Below are positions 1 through 7,371 of a DNA stretch of 11,170 nt, one piece after another. Location of the stretch: the NCBI GenBank assembly GCA_946480245.1, contig CAMLIZ010000153.1, positions 1 to 11,170 on the forward strand. The letters are read 5' to 3'. Numbering within the stretch: the first letter of the stretch is position 1; each line of letters begins with the position of its first letter. This stretch comes from an uncultured Pseudomonadota bacterium. Lineage in GTDB: Bacteria; Pseudomonadota; Gammaproteobacteria; Burkholderiales; Burkholderiaceae. The translations under genes were made by a program, and so were the position numbers. The notes below the pieces were generated by a model. That model was given only the letters and a program-made list of their open reading frames with translations. It was not told where the DNA came from and searched no databases.

Positions 1-3000
1 GCGCGCGATGGCTACTCGCTGGGCCTCGTCTTCGCGATGGCGCAGACGCCCGATGGCTACCTGTGGCTGGGCGGCTCGTTCGGCCTGTTTCGCTTCGACG
101 GCCTGCGCTTCGTTCCGTGGCAACCGCCGATGGGTCAGTCGCTGCCCAACAAGCCGTACAGCTTGCTGGTGTCGCATGACGGCACGCTCTGGATCGGCAC
201 CTTCGCCGGCCTTGCCAGCTGGGACGGCGTGAAGCTGACCCGCTATCCCGAGACCGACAAGCTCTTCGTGACTTCGCTGCTGGAAGCGCGGGACGGAACC
301 ATCTGGGCCGGCGCGCTGGCCGAGCGGGGCCGGCTGTGCGCCGTTCGCGGCGGGCACGCCCGGTGTGACCAGCCGGAAGGCGGGTTCGGCACCTTCGTAT
401 GGAGCCTGGCGGAGGACAGTGAGGGCACCTTGTGGGCCGGCGCGGATTCCGGGCTCTGGCGATGGAAGCCGGGCCCACCCCAGCGGTTCGACACGGCCGG
501 CGAGCGCCTGGCCGACTTGATCACGACCGCGGACGGCCGGCTGCTGGTCGGCATTCGCGGCGCAGGGCTGGGGCGGGTGGCCGGGGACAAGATCGTGCCG
601 TACCCAGTCCAACGTGCGGAGCGCCCCGCCGAGCGCGTGCCTGATCGCGACGTCAAATCGAACAAGCTGCTGCGCGATCGCGATGGCGGCATCTGGATCG
701 GCACCGACGGGCGGGGACTCATCCACGTGCAGGATGGCAAGGCGGATGCGTTCACGCGGGCAGACGGCCTCTCGGGCAACATCGCCTGCAGCCTCTTCGA
801 AGACCGCGAGGGCAACATCTGGTTCACCAGCGAGAAAGGGCTGGACCGGTTCCGCAAGCTGCCCGTCACGACGCTTTCGGTGCAGCAGGGCCTGTCCAAC
901 GAGACCACGAAGTCCGTGCTGGCCACCACCGACGGAAGCATCTGGGTGGCCACCGCCGACGGCCTGACCCGCTGGAAGGACGGAAAGCCCACGGTCTTCC
1001 GCCAACGAGACGGGTTGCCCGGTGCGGGCACGCAGTCCCTCTACCAGGACGCCGCCGGGCGACTGTGGGTGGGCACGAGCGGCGGCCTGGCCTACTTCGA
1101 GAACGACCGTTTTGTGGCGGTGCCCGGTGCGCCAGGCAAAGAGGTGTATTCGATCGCGGGGGACGACGCGGGCAACCTGTGGCTGTCGGGCAGCGACGGC
1201 CTTGCACGACTGCACGATGGCCGACGGGTCGAAACCCTTCCATGGCCCGCGCTCGGCCGCCATCAGCAGGCCAAGGTGATCGTGCCCGACCGCGGTGGCG
1301 TATGGCTGGCCTTCTGGCAAGACGGTGGCCTGCTGTATGTCAAGGACGGGAAGGTCCAGGCCACCTACACCGCCGCGCAGGGGCTGGGCGCCGGGCATGT
1401 CAGCGGCCTGCGACGCGATTCCGAAGGCGCGCTGTGGGCGGCAACCGAGGACGGCGGCCTCAGCCGCATCAAGGATGGCCACATCAGCACGCTCACGGTC
1501 GCCAACGGCTTGCCCTGCAATTCGATTCACTGGTCTGCCACAGACGACCAGGGCTCGCTGTGGATGTACACCGCCTGCGGGCTGGTGCGCGTTCTGCACG
1601 ATGACGTGAAGGCCTGGATCGCCGACCCAAGCCACAAAGTGGCACCCGCGCTCTGGGGCGCCGCGGACGGCGTGACGCTGCTGGCGATCTCCCCGGCCTA
1701 CTTCAACCCGCCGGTGGCGAAGGCGCCCGATGGACGGCTGTGGTCGGTGTGGGGAGATGGGGTCCAGGTCATCGACCCGGCGCACCTGGCGTTCAACGCG
1801 CTGCCCCCGCCGGTGCACATCGAGGGCCTGGTGGCCGACGGCAAGCCCTACCCGGCGGCGAATGGCCTGCGCCTGCCCGCCCTGGTGCGTGACATCACGA
1901 TCGAGTTCACCGCACTGAGCCTCGTCGACCCGCGGAACATGCGTTTCCGCTACCGCCTGGAAGGGCACGACAACGACTGGCAGGAGACCGCCGACAGGCG
2001 CCAGGCCATCTACACGAACCTGCCACCCGGCAACTACCGCTTCCACGTCAAGGCCAGCAACAACAGCGGCGTGTGGAACGAGCAAGGAGCGCAGCTCGAC
2101 TTCGTGATCGCCCCGGCCTTCTACCAGACGACCTGGTTTCGCGTGGCTGCCGGCCTGGCCCTGGCGGGGCTCGTATGGAGCGGCATCCGCCTGCGCCTGC
2201 GCAGGTTGAGGCGCGAGCAGCAGCGGCTTCGGGAGGTGATCGAGGAGATCCCGGCGATGGCCTTCTCGATCAACCCCGACGGCACGCCCGACCTGGTGAA
2301 CCAGCGCTGGCTGGACTACACCGGCCTGTCGACCGCGGCGAGGGACGGCGACCGCGGCTGGGAGTCCGTGATCCATCCGGCCGACGTGGAGGAGCACCGC
2401 CAGAAGTGGCAGGCGGCCCTGGCCAGCGGCAAGCCTTTCGAGAACGAAGCGCGCCATCGCGGCGTGACGGGCCAGTACCGCTGGTTCCTCATGCAGGCCG
2501 TGCCGCTGCGCGACAAGCACGGCAAGATCGCCAAGTGGTACGGCACGCTGACCGACATCGAAGAACGAAAGCGGGCCGAAGAGGAGCGCGAGCGGCTGCG
2601 CCGCCTGGAAGCGCACCTGGCACACACCAACCGGCTCAGCATGCTCGGCGAACTCACCGCGTCGCTCGCACACGAGATCAACCAACCGATCGCCGCGGTG
2701 ATGGTCAGCGCCGGCGCGGGCCTGCGCTGGCTGGACCGCGAACAGCCGGAGCTTCAGCGCGCGCGCGAGGCGATCCAGCGCATCAAGGACGACGGCAAGC
2801 GTGCCGCGGACATCATTGCGGGGCTGAAGGCGTTCTACAGGAAAGACGGCTCCACGCAACGCGCCGTGCTCGACGTGAACGAGGTGGTGCGCGAGATGCT
2901 CGTGCTGCTGCGGCACGAGGCCGAACAGCGTTCGGTGACGATGCGCACCGAACTGGCCAAGAGCCTGCCCGCCGTGCGCGCCGACCGCGTGCAGCTACAG

Positions 3001-3345
3001 CAGGTATTGATGAACCTGATGGTCAACGGCATCGAGGCCATGGGCGAGGCGGGCGGTGAGCTCGTCATCCGCACGATGCCGGCCGAAGGCGGAGTGGCCG
3101 TGTCGGTCAGCGATACCGGGCCCGGCATTCCCGCCGACAAGATCGAGCACATCTTCACCGCGTTCGTCACGTCGAAAGCTGCGGGAACCGGCATGGGCCT
3201 GGCCATCAGCCGCACCTTGGTGGAGGCGCACGACGGCAAGCTGTGGGCCGAGTCGAACGACGGCGCCGGCGCGACGTTCCACTTCACGCTGCCAGCGGCG
3301 TCTGAACAACAAGAGGCTCAGGCGATGCGTGTCACTCCACCTTGA
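1..3345 (+). CDS. Two-component sensor histidine kinase with beta-propeller sensor, Y_Y_Y, PAS, HisKA and HATPase (5' partial)
   Basis: The frame is open from base 1 and already reads as propeller sequence ([20 protein letters not shown]), so the ATG at 37 is internal and the true start lies upstream. About 14 repeats of the form xLWxGTxxGL lie near bases 58, 184, 298, 427, 541, 688, 814, 937, 1060, 1174, 1297, 1429, 1555 and 1735, enough for two seven-bladed propellers. A Y_Y_Y domain follows (about 1909-2115), then one membrane helix (about 2134-2190), a charged coiled linker, a PAS domain (about 2239-2565), a second linker, HisKA with SLAHEINQP (phospho-acceptor His codon 2671-2673), and HATPase with an N box (Asn codon 3025-3027), DTGPGIP (3112-3132) and GTGMGLA (about 3187). 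No receiver domain is present, so a separate response regulator is expected, perhaps upstream. By family, the propeller and Y_Y_Y sense an external ligand; that ligand cannot be read here. The 3' end overlaps the convergent ATPase gene by 14 bases. Confidence 0.93.
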   Translation, partial: ARDGYSLGLVFAMAQTPDGYLWLGGSFGLFRFDGLRFVPWQPPMGQSLPNKPYSLLVSHDGTLWIGTFAGLASWDGVKLTRYPETDKLFVTSLLEARDGTIWAGALAERGRLCAVRGGHARCDQPEGGFGTFVWSLAEDSEGTLWAGADSGLWRWKPGPPQRFDTAGERLADLITTADGRLLVGIRGAGLGRVAGDKIVPYPVQRAERPAERVPDRDVKSNKLLRDRDGGIWIGTDGRGLIHVQDGKADAFTRADGLSGNIACSLFEDREGNIWFTSEKGLDRFRKLPVTTLSVQQGLSNETTKSVLATTDGSIWVATADGLTRWKDGKPTVFRQRDGLPGAGTQSLYQDAAGRLWVGTSGGLAYFENDRFVAVPGAPGKEVYSIAGDDAGNLWLSGSDGLARLHDGRRVETLPWPALGRHQQAKVIVPDRGGVWLAFWQDGGLLYVKDGKVQATYTAAQGLGAGHVSGLRRDSEGALWAATEDGGLSRIKDGHISTLTVANGLPCNSIHWSATDDQGSLWMYTACGLVRVLHDDVKAWIADPSHKVAPALWGAADGVTLLAISPAYFNPPVAKAPDGRLWSVWGDGVQVIDPAHLAFNALPPPVHIEGLVADGKPYPAANGLRLPALVRDITIEFTALSLVDPRNMRFRYRLEGHDNDWQETADRRQAIYTNLPPGNYRFHVKASNNSGVWNEQGAQLDFVIAPAFYQTTWFRVAAGLALAGLVWSGIRLRLRRLRREQQRLREVIEEIPAMAFSINPDGTPDLVNQRWLDYTGLSTAARDGDRGWESVIHPADVEEHRQKWQAALASGKPFENEARHRGVTGQYRWFLMQAVPLRDKHGKIAKWYGTLTDIEERKRAEEERERLRRLEAHLAHTNRLSMLGELTASLAHEINQPIAAVMVSAGAGLRWLDREQPELQRAREAIQRIKDDGKRAADIIAGLKAFYRKDGSTQRAVLDVNEVVREMLVLLRHEAEQRSVTMRTELAKSLPAVRADRVQLQQVLMNLMVNGIEAMGEAGGELVIRTMPAEGGVAVSVSDTGPGIPADKIEHIFTAFVTSKAAGTGMGLAISRTLVEAHDGKLWAESNDGAGATFHFTLPAASEQQEAQAMRVTPP

Positions 3346-5584
3346 CGGTGCGAAGGCGAAGTGCGTTGCTGATGACGCTCACCGACGAAAGCGCCATCGC
3401 GGCTGCCGCCACAACGGGCGACAACAGCAGTCCAAAGAACGGGTACAGCACCCCGGCCGCCAGCGGGATGCCGGCGACGTTGTAGGCAAAGCTCAGCACC
3501 AGGTTCTGGCGGATATTGCGCATCGTCGCCTGCGACAGCGTTCGCGCGCGCACGATGCCCATCAGGTCGCCTTTGAGCAGCGTGATGCCTGCGCTTTCCA
3601 TGGCCACGTCGGTGCCGGTGCCCATCGCGACCCCGACAGTGGCTTGCGCCAAGGCCGGGGCGTCGTTCACGCCATCGCCTGCCATGGCCACAACTCGACC
3701 TTCGCCCTGCAAGCGTTTGACCACCGCAGCCTTGTCTTCGGGGAACACCTCCGCGACCACCTGGTCGATGCCGAGCTGGCGACCGACCGCTTCCGCGGTG
3801 GTCTTGCCATCTCCTGTCAGCATCACGACCCGCACGCCGGCGGCCTGCAGTGCCTTCAGCGCCTGCGGCGTCGTAACCTTTATGGGGTCGGCAATCGCCA
3901 CGAAGCCAGCCAGCTTGCCATCGACGCCCACGAAGATGACCGTCGCTGCCTTCTGTCGCTGCGCCTCCGCGGCCTGAGCAAGAGCGCTCGCGTCGATCGA
4001 GTGTTCCGCCAGGAACTTCGGACTGCCAGAGACAATGGCGTGCCCATCCACGGTGCCGGTGACGCCCTTGCCAACCGGCGAGTCGAAGTCAGTGACCAGG
4101 GACAGCGGTAGCTTGCGCTCCTGCGCATCCATGACGATGGCCATGGCCAGCGGATGCTCGCTCGCACGCTCGACGCTTGCCAGCTGCTGCAAAACCTCCT
4201 CTACCGCGAATCCGCTTGCCGGCTCGACGTGGACGACCCTCGGGCGCCCCTCGGTGAGCGTGCCCGTCTTGTCGACGACCAGGGTGTCGACCTTCTCCAT
4301 CTTCTCCAAGGCTTCGGCATCTCGAATGAGCACGCCGTGTTGGGCTCCCTTGCCGACGCCCACCATGATGGACATGGGCGTGGCCAGGCCGAGCGCACAA
4401 GGGCACGCGATGATGAGCACCGCCACGGCCGTGATGAGGGCGTAGCTGAAGGCAGGCGTCGGGCCCCACGCCATCCAGGCCACGAAGGTCAGCACCGCCA
4501 CCAGGATGACCACAGGGACGAACCAGCCTGCAACTTGGTCAGCCATGCGCTGGATGGGTGCGCGACTGCGCTGAGCCGCTGCAACCATGTGGACAATCTG
4601 AGAGAGCAGTGTGTCCGCGCCAACCTTCTGCGCACGCATCACGAAGCCACCCGTCTGGTTCAGCGTGCCGGCCGTTACCTTTGACCCCAGCGCCTTGGCC
4701 ACGGGCATCGGCTCGCCCGTCACCATCGACTCGTCGACGTTGCCCTTGCCCTCGGTGAGCTCGCCGTCCACTGGCACCTTCTCGCCAGGACGTACGCGCA
4801 GCAAGTCACCGACCTGGATGCTGTCTACCTGGACCGTCTCGTCGGTGCCGTCCTTGCGCACCTTCACCGCCGTCTTCGGCGCAAGACCGAGCAGGGCCTT
4901 GATGGCGCCGGAGGTCTTCTCACGCGCCCTCAATTCGAGGACTTGGCCGAGCAGCACCAGTACCGTGATAACCGCCGCCGCCTCGAAGTAGATGGCGACC
5001 GCGCCATCCTCACCCCGGAGCGCAGCGGGGAAGACGTAGGGCATCAGCGTGCCGACGATGCTGTAGAGCCACGCTGCGCCAGTGCCCAGTGCGATGAGCG
5101 AGAACATGTTCAGGCTGCGGTTCTTCACGGACGCGACGGCGCGGGTGAAGAAGGGCCAGCCGGCCCACAGGACGACAGGAGAGCCCAGCAGCAGCTGAAT
5201 CCAGTTGGACGTCTGCTGGGCGACGAGGTGGTGGATGTTGAAGAGGTGCCCGCCCATTTCCAGCGCAAAGACCGGAAGCGTCAGCGCCGTCCCAACCCAG
5301 AACCGGCGCGTCATGTCGCGCAGCTCCGGGCTTTCGCCCCGGTCCGCGGTCGCGACGACTGGTTCCAGCGCCATGCCGCAGATGGGGCAGTTGCCTGGAC
5401 CCACCTGCCGCACCTGCGGGTGCATCGGGCAGGTGTACTCGACCTGCCTCTGCTCATCCTTCGGCGTTGACTTCGGAGCCGAAGCGGCGTGAGGGTGGTG
5501 GTCGTGGTGCTCGCACGAGTCCCCCTTCATCACCGTACCGTCTGGCATCACGTGGGAGTGGTGTTGATTCTTGGACGGCTCCAT
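3332..5584 (-). CDS. copA: Copper(I)-translocating P1B-type ATPase with His-rich N-terminus and HMBD
   Basis: This 750-residue inner-membrane pump uses ATP to export Cu(I), possibly Ag(I), to the periplasm. The N-terminus has a His-rich stretch (residues 8-32) and a heavy-metal-binding motif with Cys52-Pro-Met-His55 and Cys66-Pro-Ile-Cys69-Gly-Met71. There is no GMTCxxC HMA domain. Visible P-type motifs are TGEP (289-292, actuator), CPC (394-396, membrane metal site), DKTGT (438-442, phosphorylated Asp438), SEHP (475-478), GDG (591-593) and GDGVND (636-641). Tyr701-Asn702 and Met730...Ser733-Ser734 in the last two helices match the Cu(I)-specific P1B-1 signature. The start is supported by AGGAG on the minus strand (5595-5591), six bases from the ATG. 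It is divergent from the plus-strand copper genes. The closest named families are CopF of Cupriavidus cop clusters and SilP; the symbol copA is used in its general Cu-ATPase sense. Confidence 0.95.
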   Translation of the reverse strand: MEPSKNQHHSHVMPDGTVMKGDSCEHHDHHPHAASAPKSTPKDEQRQVEYTCPMHPQVRQVGPGNCPICGMALEPVVATADRGESPELRDMTRRFWVGTALTLPVFALEMGGHLFNIHHLVAQQTSNWIQLLLGSPVVLWAGWPFFTRAVASVKNRSLNMFSLIALGTGAAWLYSIVGTLMPYVFPAALRGEDGAVAIYFEAAAVITVLVLLGQVLELRAREKTSGAIKALLGLAPKTAVKVRKDGTDETVQVDSIQVGDLLRVRPGEKVPVDGELTEGKGNVDESMVTGEPMPVAKALGSKVTAGTLNQTGGFVMRAQKVGADTLLSQIVHMVAAAQRSRAPIQRMADQVAGWFVPVVILVAVLTFVAWMAWGPTPAFSYALITAVAVLIIACPCALGLATPMSIMVGVGKGAQHGVLIRDAEALEKMEKVDTLVVDKTGTLTEGRPRVVHVEPASGFAVEEVLQQLASVERASEHPLAMAIVMDAQERKLPLSLVTDFDSPVGKGVTGTVDGHAIVSGSPKFLAEHSIDASALAQAAEAQRQKAATVIFVGVDGKLAGFVAIADPIKVTTPQALKALQAAGVRVVMLTGDGKTTAEAVGRQLGIDQVVAEVFPEDKAAVVKRLQGEGRVVAMAGDGVNDAPALAQATVGVAMGTGTDVAMESAGITLLKGDLMGIVRARTLSQATMRNIRQNLVLSFAYNVAGIPLAAGVLYPFFGLLLSPVVAAAAMALSSVSVISNALRLRTVKVE

Positions 5585-5839
5585 GGCGCGCTCCTGTTGT
5601 TCCCCGGAAGTGTGAACCTTATTGGGAGCAGGAACGCCAGTGCGTTGTTCGTCAAGCTAGCACTCGTAGGCGCAGCAGTCCTGCTGGGGGGATACAACCG
5701 GTTCAAAGTGCTGCCTGGACTCCAGGCGTCGCTCGGACGTCGTGACGGCTGGCACAGAACCGCCTGGTTGAGAGCACGATGTCCAAAGCGCCTGGCTAGC
5801 CTTCATGCTCATCTAATGCGCTTGCGCTAATCTGTCACT
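5585..5839. promoter_or_regulatory. Divergent intergenic region between the Cu-ATPase and the plus-strand copper genes
   Basis: Promoters for both directions should lie in these 255 bases, but I cannot place either with confidence. On the minus strand there is TTGACG at 5655-5650 and a small dyad AACGC-N4-GCGTT at 5633-5646. No good -10 lies 17-20 bases downstream, and no CueR-like CCTTCC...GGAAGG operator is seen. On the plus strand, CTAAT occurs twice (5813-5817 and 5827-5831) around GCGCTTGCGC (5818-5827), and TAATCT at 5828-5833 could serve as a -10. That would put the transcript start almost at the GTG codon at 5840. A 7-bp-arm palindrome GCCTGGA-C-TCCAGGC lies at 5713-5727 within the copD-like stretch. 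Confidence 0.4.
5600..5745 (+). pseudogene. copD: Probable remnant of copD (copper-resistance inner-membrane protein), C-terminal part
   Basis: In the frame that stops at 5828-5830, the translation around 5654-5710 reads [19 protein letters not shown] and continues LPGLQASL. This resembles the conserved CopD/PcoD segment in which a hydrophobic helix starting KLAL is followed by NRF/NRW and a VP or LP. Just upstream, LLLFPGSVN (about 5594-5620) could correspond to the preceding SGxVN helix of CopD. The usual last helix is absent: after about 5745 the frame becomes Arg-rich and non-membrane-like. No credible start or full CopD length (about 300 residues) exists, and the 5' side runs into the antisense ATPase start. 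I read it as a decayed fragment left by deletion. The assignment rests on remembered family features, not an alignment. A chance hydrophobic frame in intergenic DNA is the alternative. Confidence 0.45.
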
Positions 5840-6187
5840 GTGAAGCATCTTCGCCTCTGGCTCGTTCTGCTGATTGCCTTCGTGCTGCCACTACGCGGCG
5901 CACTGGCCTTTGGCGTGGCGTGCCCGAACGGCGGGAACACGGAACCCGCTGTCGCGAACGTGCAGGTCATGGACGACTGCCACTACGGCAGGCAGGCGGG
6001 CGGCGACAAGCAGTTCGGCCAGCACCAGGGTCACGATGCCGCATGCTGCAGCGCTGCGGTCATCACGCACGGGCAGCCTGCAATGCAGGGCGCCGTAGTC
6101 TGCGGCACAGTCGTCTTCGCCCCTCTCCAGGCTCCGCCAGCGTCCTTCCAAAGCGAAGGGCCGGAGCGCCCGCCACGAACGGTCTGA
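5840..6187 (+). CDS. Small secreted Cys/His-containing protein of the copper cluster (function unknown)
   Basis: This 115-residue protein begins MKHLRLWLVLLIAFVLPLRG, a clear Sec signal peptide ending near ALA-F (residues 22-25). The mature part has several potential metal ligands: a Cys-Pro, MDDCH, a HQGHD cluster followed by ACCSAA, and a later VVCG. It ends in a Pro/Arg-rich tail (ERPPRTV). It is probably periplasmic. I know no named family; it resembles the short hypothetical proteins often found next to copD/copG-type genes in beta-proteobacterial copper clusters. The start is GTG, chosen because it gives a complete signal peptide; no Shine-Dalgarno is visible, and the in-frame stop at 5828-5830 rules out an upstream extension. 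A hairpin follows eight bases after the stop. A role in binding or relaying copper is inferred only from signal peptide, ligands and neighbours. Confidence 0.75.
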   Translation: MKHLRLWLVLLIAFVLPLRGALAFGVACPNGGNTEPAVANVQVMDDCHYGRQAGGDKQFGQHQGHDAACCSAAVITHGQPAMQGAVVCGTVVFAPLQAPPASFQSEGPERPPRTV

Positions 6188-6194
6188 CACCACG

Positions 6195-6213
6195 AGGCCC
6201 GCGTTGCGGGTCT
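6195..6213 (+). terminator. Hairpin just after the small secreted gene (terminator-like, no T tract)
   Basis: AGGCCCGC-GTT-GCGGGTCT forms an 8-bp stem with one G-U pair and a 3-base loop, starting eight bases after the stop at 6187. The stem composition is typical of intrinsic terminators in high-GC beta-proteobacteria. It is followed by TCTGCCTGCA rather than a T run, so termination would be weak at best. It may instead act as a processing or stability element between the small gene and the DUF411 gene. Confidence 0.4.
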
Positions 6214-6223
6214 GCCTGCACTC

Positions 6224-6263
6224 GCACGTTCGACTCAGTCACGTGCGGCACCGCCGACGGTGC
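6224..6263 (+). repeat. Two further inverted repeats in the leader of the DUF411 gene
   Basis: GCACGT (6224-6229) pairs perfectly with ACGTGC (6241-6246) across an 11-base loop. GCACCG (6248-6253) pairs perfectly with CGGTGC (6258-6263) across a 4-base loop. With the hairpin at 6195-6213 they give three consecutive stems in the 106-base gap before the ATG at 6294. Six-base stems in GC-rich DNA are common by chance, so function is uncertain. Confidence 0.3.
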
Positions 6264-6293
6264 GACGCCTCGGCTTGTCAGATGGAGTTCGAA

Positions 6294-6752
6294 ATGAACC
6301 GCCGAAACCTTTTCTCCCTGGCCCTGGGCGCGGCTGCGCTCTCGGCACTGCCTGCATTCGCCGCGACGGCCCTTCCGCAGGTCGAAGTCTTCAAGAGCCC
6401 TTACTGCGGCTGCTGCGGCGCGTGGGTCGACCACATGAAAGCTGCCGGCTTCCCGGTCAAGGTCACGCTCGTGGACGACACCACCGCCACCCGGAAGCGC
6501 TACGGTTTGCTCGACCGCTTCGGAAGCTGCCACACGGCCATCGTGAACGGCTACGTGGTCGAAGGGCATGTGCCGGCCGCTGAAGTCAAACGCCTGCTTT
6601 CTACCAAGCCGAACGCGATCGGTCTGGCCGTGCCCAGCATGCCGCCGGGCTCACCCGGCATGGAGATGGGCTCCCGCAAGGACCCCTACAACGTCTTTCT
6701 CATCGACAAGAGTGGCCACGAAACCGTGTTCGCGTTCTATCCCAAAGCTTGA
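6294..6752 (+). CDS. copG: DUF411 family periplasmic copper-binding protein (CopG-type), Tat signal
   Basis: This 152-residue protein starts MNRRNLFSLALGAAALSALP. The RRNLF motif followed by a hydrophobic, Ala-rich stretch and AFA suggests Tat export, with cleavage near residues 23-24. The mature start VEVFKSPYCGCCGAWVDHM is the DUF411 hallmark, with Cys38, Cys40 and Cys41. SCH at 78-80 gives another Cys-His pair, and Met residues cluster at 115-125 (SMPPGSPGMEMG). DUF411 proteins have a thioredoxin-like fold. To my knowledge the Pseudomonas CopG protein belongs here and binds a Cys-bridged copper cluster; the precise role in resistance is not settled. The ATG at 6294 is preferred because GGAG (6284-6287) lies six bases upstream and the twin-Arg signal starts there; in-frame ATG 6282 or 6204 would only add residues before it. 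It lies between two small secreted proteins, ahead of cusCBA. Confidence 0.88.
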   Translation: MNRRNLFSLALGAAALSALPAFAATALPQVEVFKSPYCGCCGAWVDHMKAAGFPVKVTLVDDTTATRKRYGLLDRFGSCHTAIVNGYVVEGHVPAAEVKRLLSTKPNAIGLAVPSMPPGSPGMEMGSRKDPYNVFLIDKSGHETVFAFYPKA

Positions 6753-6904
6753 GAGGTCGACACAGCGCAGGGCAAGGTCACGGTGAAGTGCTCTGACGGT
6801 AACGGCCATCCAGGTCGTGAACTCGCTCCATGTTTCGCATTGCGTTGGGTCAAGCTGCAATGCGGCTTGACCCGCGCGGCTAAATCCCGGTGGATACACT
6901 GTTC
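6753..6904. promoter_or_regulatory. 152-base gap before the cusCBA-linked genes, likely internal promoter region
   Basis: No convincing gene is seen here, and the open frames in both directions lack family features. The gap contains the inverted repeat at 6847-6873, whose right arm supplies TTGACC (6867-6872) on the plus strand. Possible -10 elements are poor: TGGATA at 6891-6896 gives an 18-base spacer and GATACA at 6893-6898 gives 20. A second promoter for the second small gene plus cusCBA is plausible given the gap and the dyad, but is inferred. Confidence 0.4.
6847..6873. repeat. Inverted repeat with 12-base arms, candidate operator or hairpin
   Basis: The left arm GGGTCAAGCTGC (6847-6858) and right arm GCGGCTTGACCC (6862-6873) are reverse complements except for one position that can pair as G-U, with an AAT loop (6859-6861). 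The outer nine pairs are perfect. Each arm carries GCTTGAC, so a -35-like TTGAC occurs on both strands. No T tract follows on either strand, which argues against an intrinsic terminator and makes a regulator-binding dyad or RNA hairpin more likely. The centre is 45 bases before the chosen start of the next gene. Confidence 0.6.
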
Positions 6905-7294
6905 ATGCTCATGTTGCGTCGTCACGCCCATCGCCTGACCACCGCGTTCTTCGTGGTGATCTCGCTGCTGTTTGCGCAGCTGGCGATGGCGAACTACGTC
7001 TGCCCGCAGCAGGCGGACGTTGAGGCGACGACTGCCATGGCCGAAGCGGGCCAGCCCTGCGACGGGATGGACCAGCAACAGACTGCGCTGTGCCATGAGC
7101 ATGCCGCCGACCCGGCCAAGACCTTCGAGGCCGTGAAGCAGCCGGTCGTGGGCGTGCCTGCGGTCGTGCAAGTCCTCGAGCTGCCCTTGGTGCTCGATGA
7201 GCGGGAAGGTCCTGCCGTTCCTCGGACGGCATCGTTCGAGGCCCAGCCGCCTCCACACCCGCTGTTCCTTTCCACGCTCAGACTCCGAGTTTGA
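6905..7294 (+). CDS. Small secreted protein preceding cusCBA (function unknown)
   Basis: This 129-residue protein begins MLMLRRHAHRLTTAFFVVIS and continues LLFAQLAMA-NYVC, a clear signal peptide with cleavage expected after AMA. The mature part holds NYVCPQQ, QPCDGMD and ALCHEHA, giving three Cys and two His as possible metal ligands, then a Val/Leu-rich middle and a Pro-rich tail ending in PPPHPLFLSTLRLRV. I recognise no named family; its position ahead of cusC recalls small CzcI-like periplasmic proteins that precede czc/cus efflux genes, but that similarity is positional rather than shown by sequence. Start choice: ATG 6905 has GGTGGA (6889-6894) ten bases upstream; ATG 6911 or GTG 6890 in the same frame are alternatives that leave the signal peptide intact. 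A 77-base gap follows before cusC. A role in metal binding or control of the efflux system is inferred. Confidence 0.75.
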   Translation: MLMLRRHAHRLTTAFFVVISLLFAQLAMANYVCPQQADVEATTAMAEAGQPCDGMDQQQTALCHEHAADPAKTFEAVKQPVVGVPAVVQVLELPLVLDEREGPAVPRTASFEAQPPPHPLFLSTLRLRV

Positions 7295-7371
7295 ACCGCC
7301 CCGTCGACTGACCGGTGCTGCCGCGCTTGACCGCCGGCCAGCCGCGTTCTCGTTCGTCCTCGGAGCTTTCA

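Noticed and set aside
2073..3059. Long second plus-strand frame (328 codons) inside the kinase gene
   Set aside because: Composition is Arg/Gly/Ala-dominated without domains, whereas the main frame carries all PAS and kinase motifs.
3056..4111. Long plus-strand open frame (351 codons) crossing the kinase 3' end and opposite the ATPase
   Set aside because: Its translation is Arg/Ala/His-rich with no family features and lies opposite clear ATPase coding sequence; it is a high-GC shadow frame.
5633..5655. MerR/CueR-type promoter for the ATPase (TTGACG plus dyad AACGC-N4-GCGTT on the minus strand)
   Set aside because: The dyad is short, no acceptable -10 lies 19-20 bases from the TTGACG, and the sequence does not match known CueR operators.
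6753..6900. Possible CusF-like or other small coding remnant (a frame containing AQGKVTVKCSDG)
   Set aside because: The similarity is limited to a few residues; no CusF metal ligands or start codon with a ribosome site are present.
6866..6900. Standard sigma-70 promoter using TTGACC at 6867
   Set aside because: The -35 is good, but candidate -10 hexamers at 17-20 base spacing are weak, so no promoter is claimed beyond a possible one.
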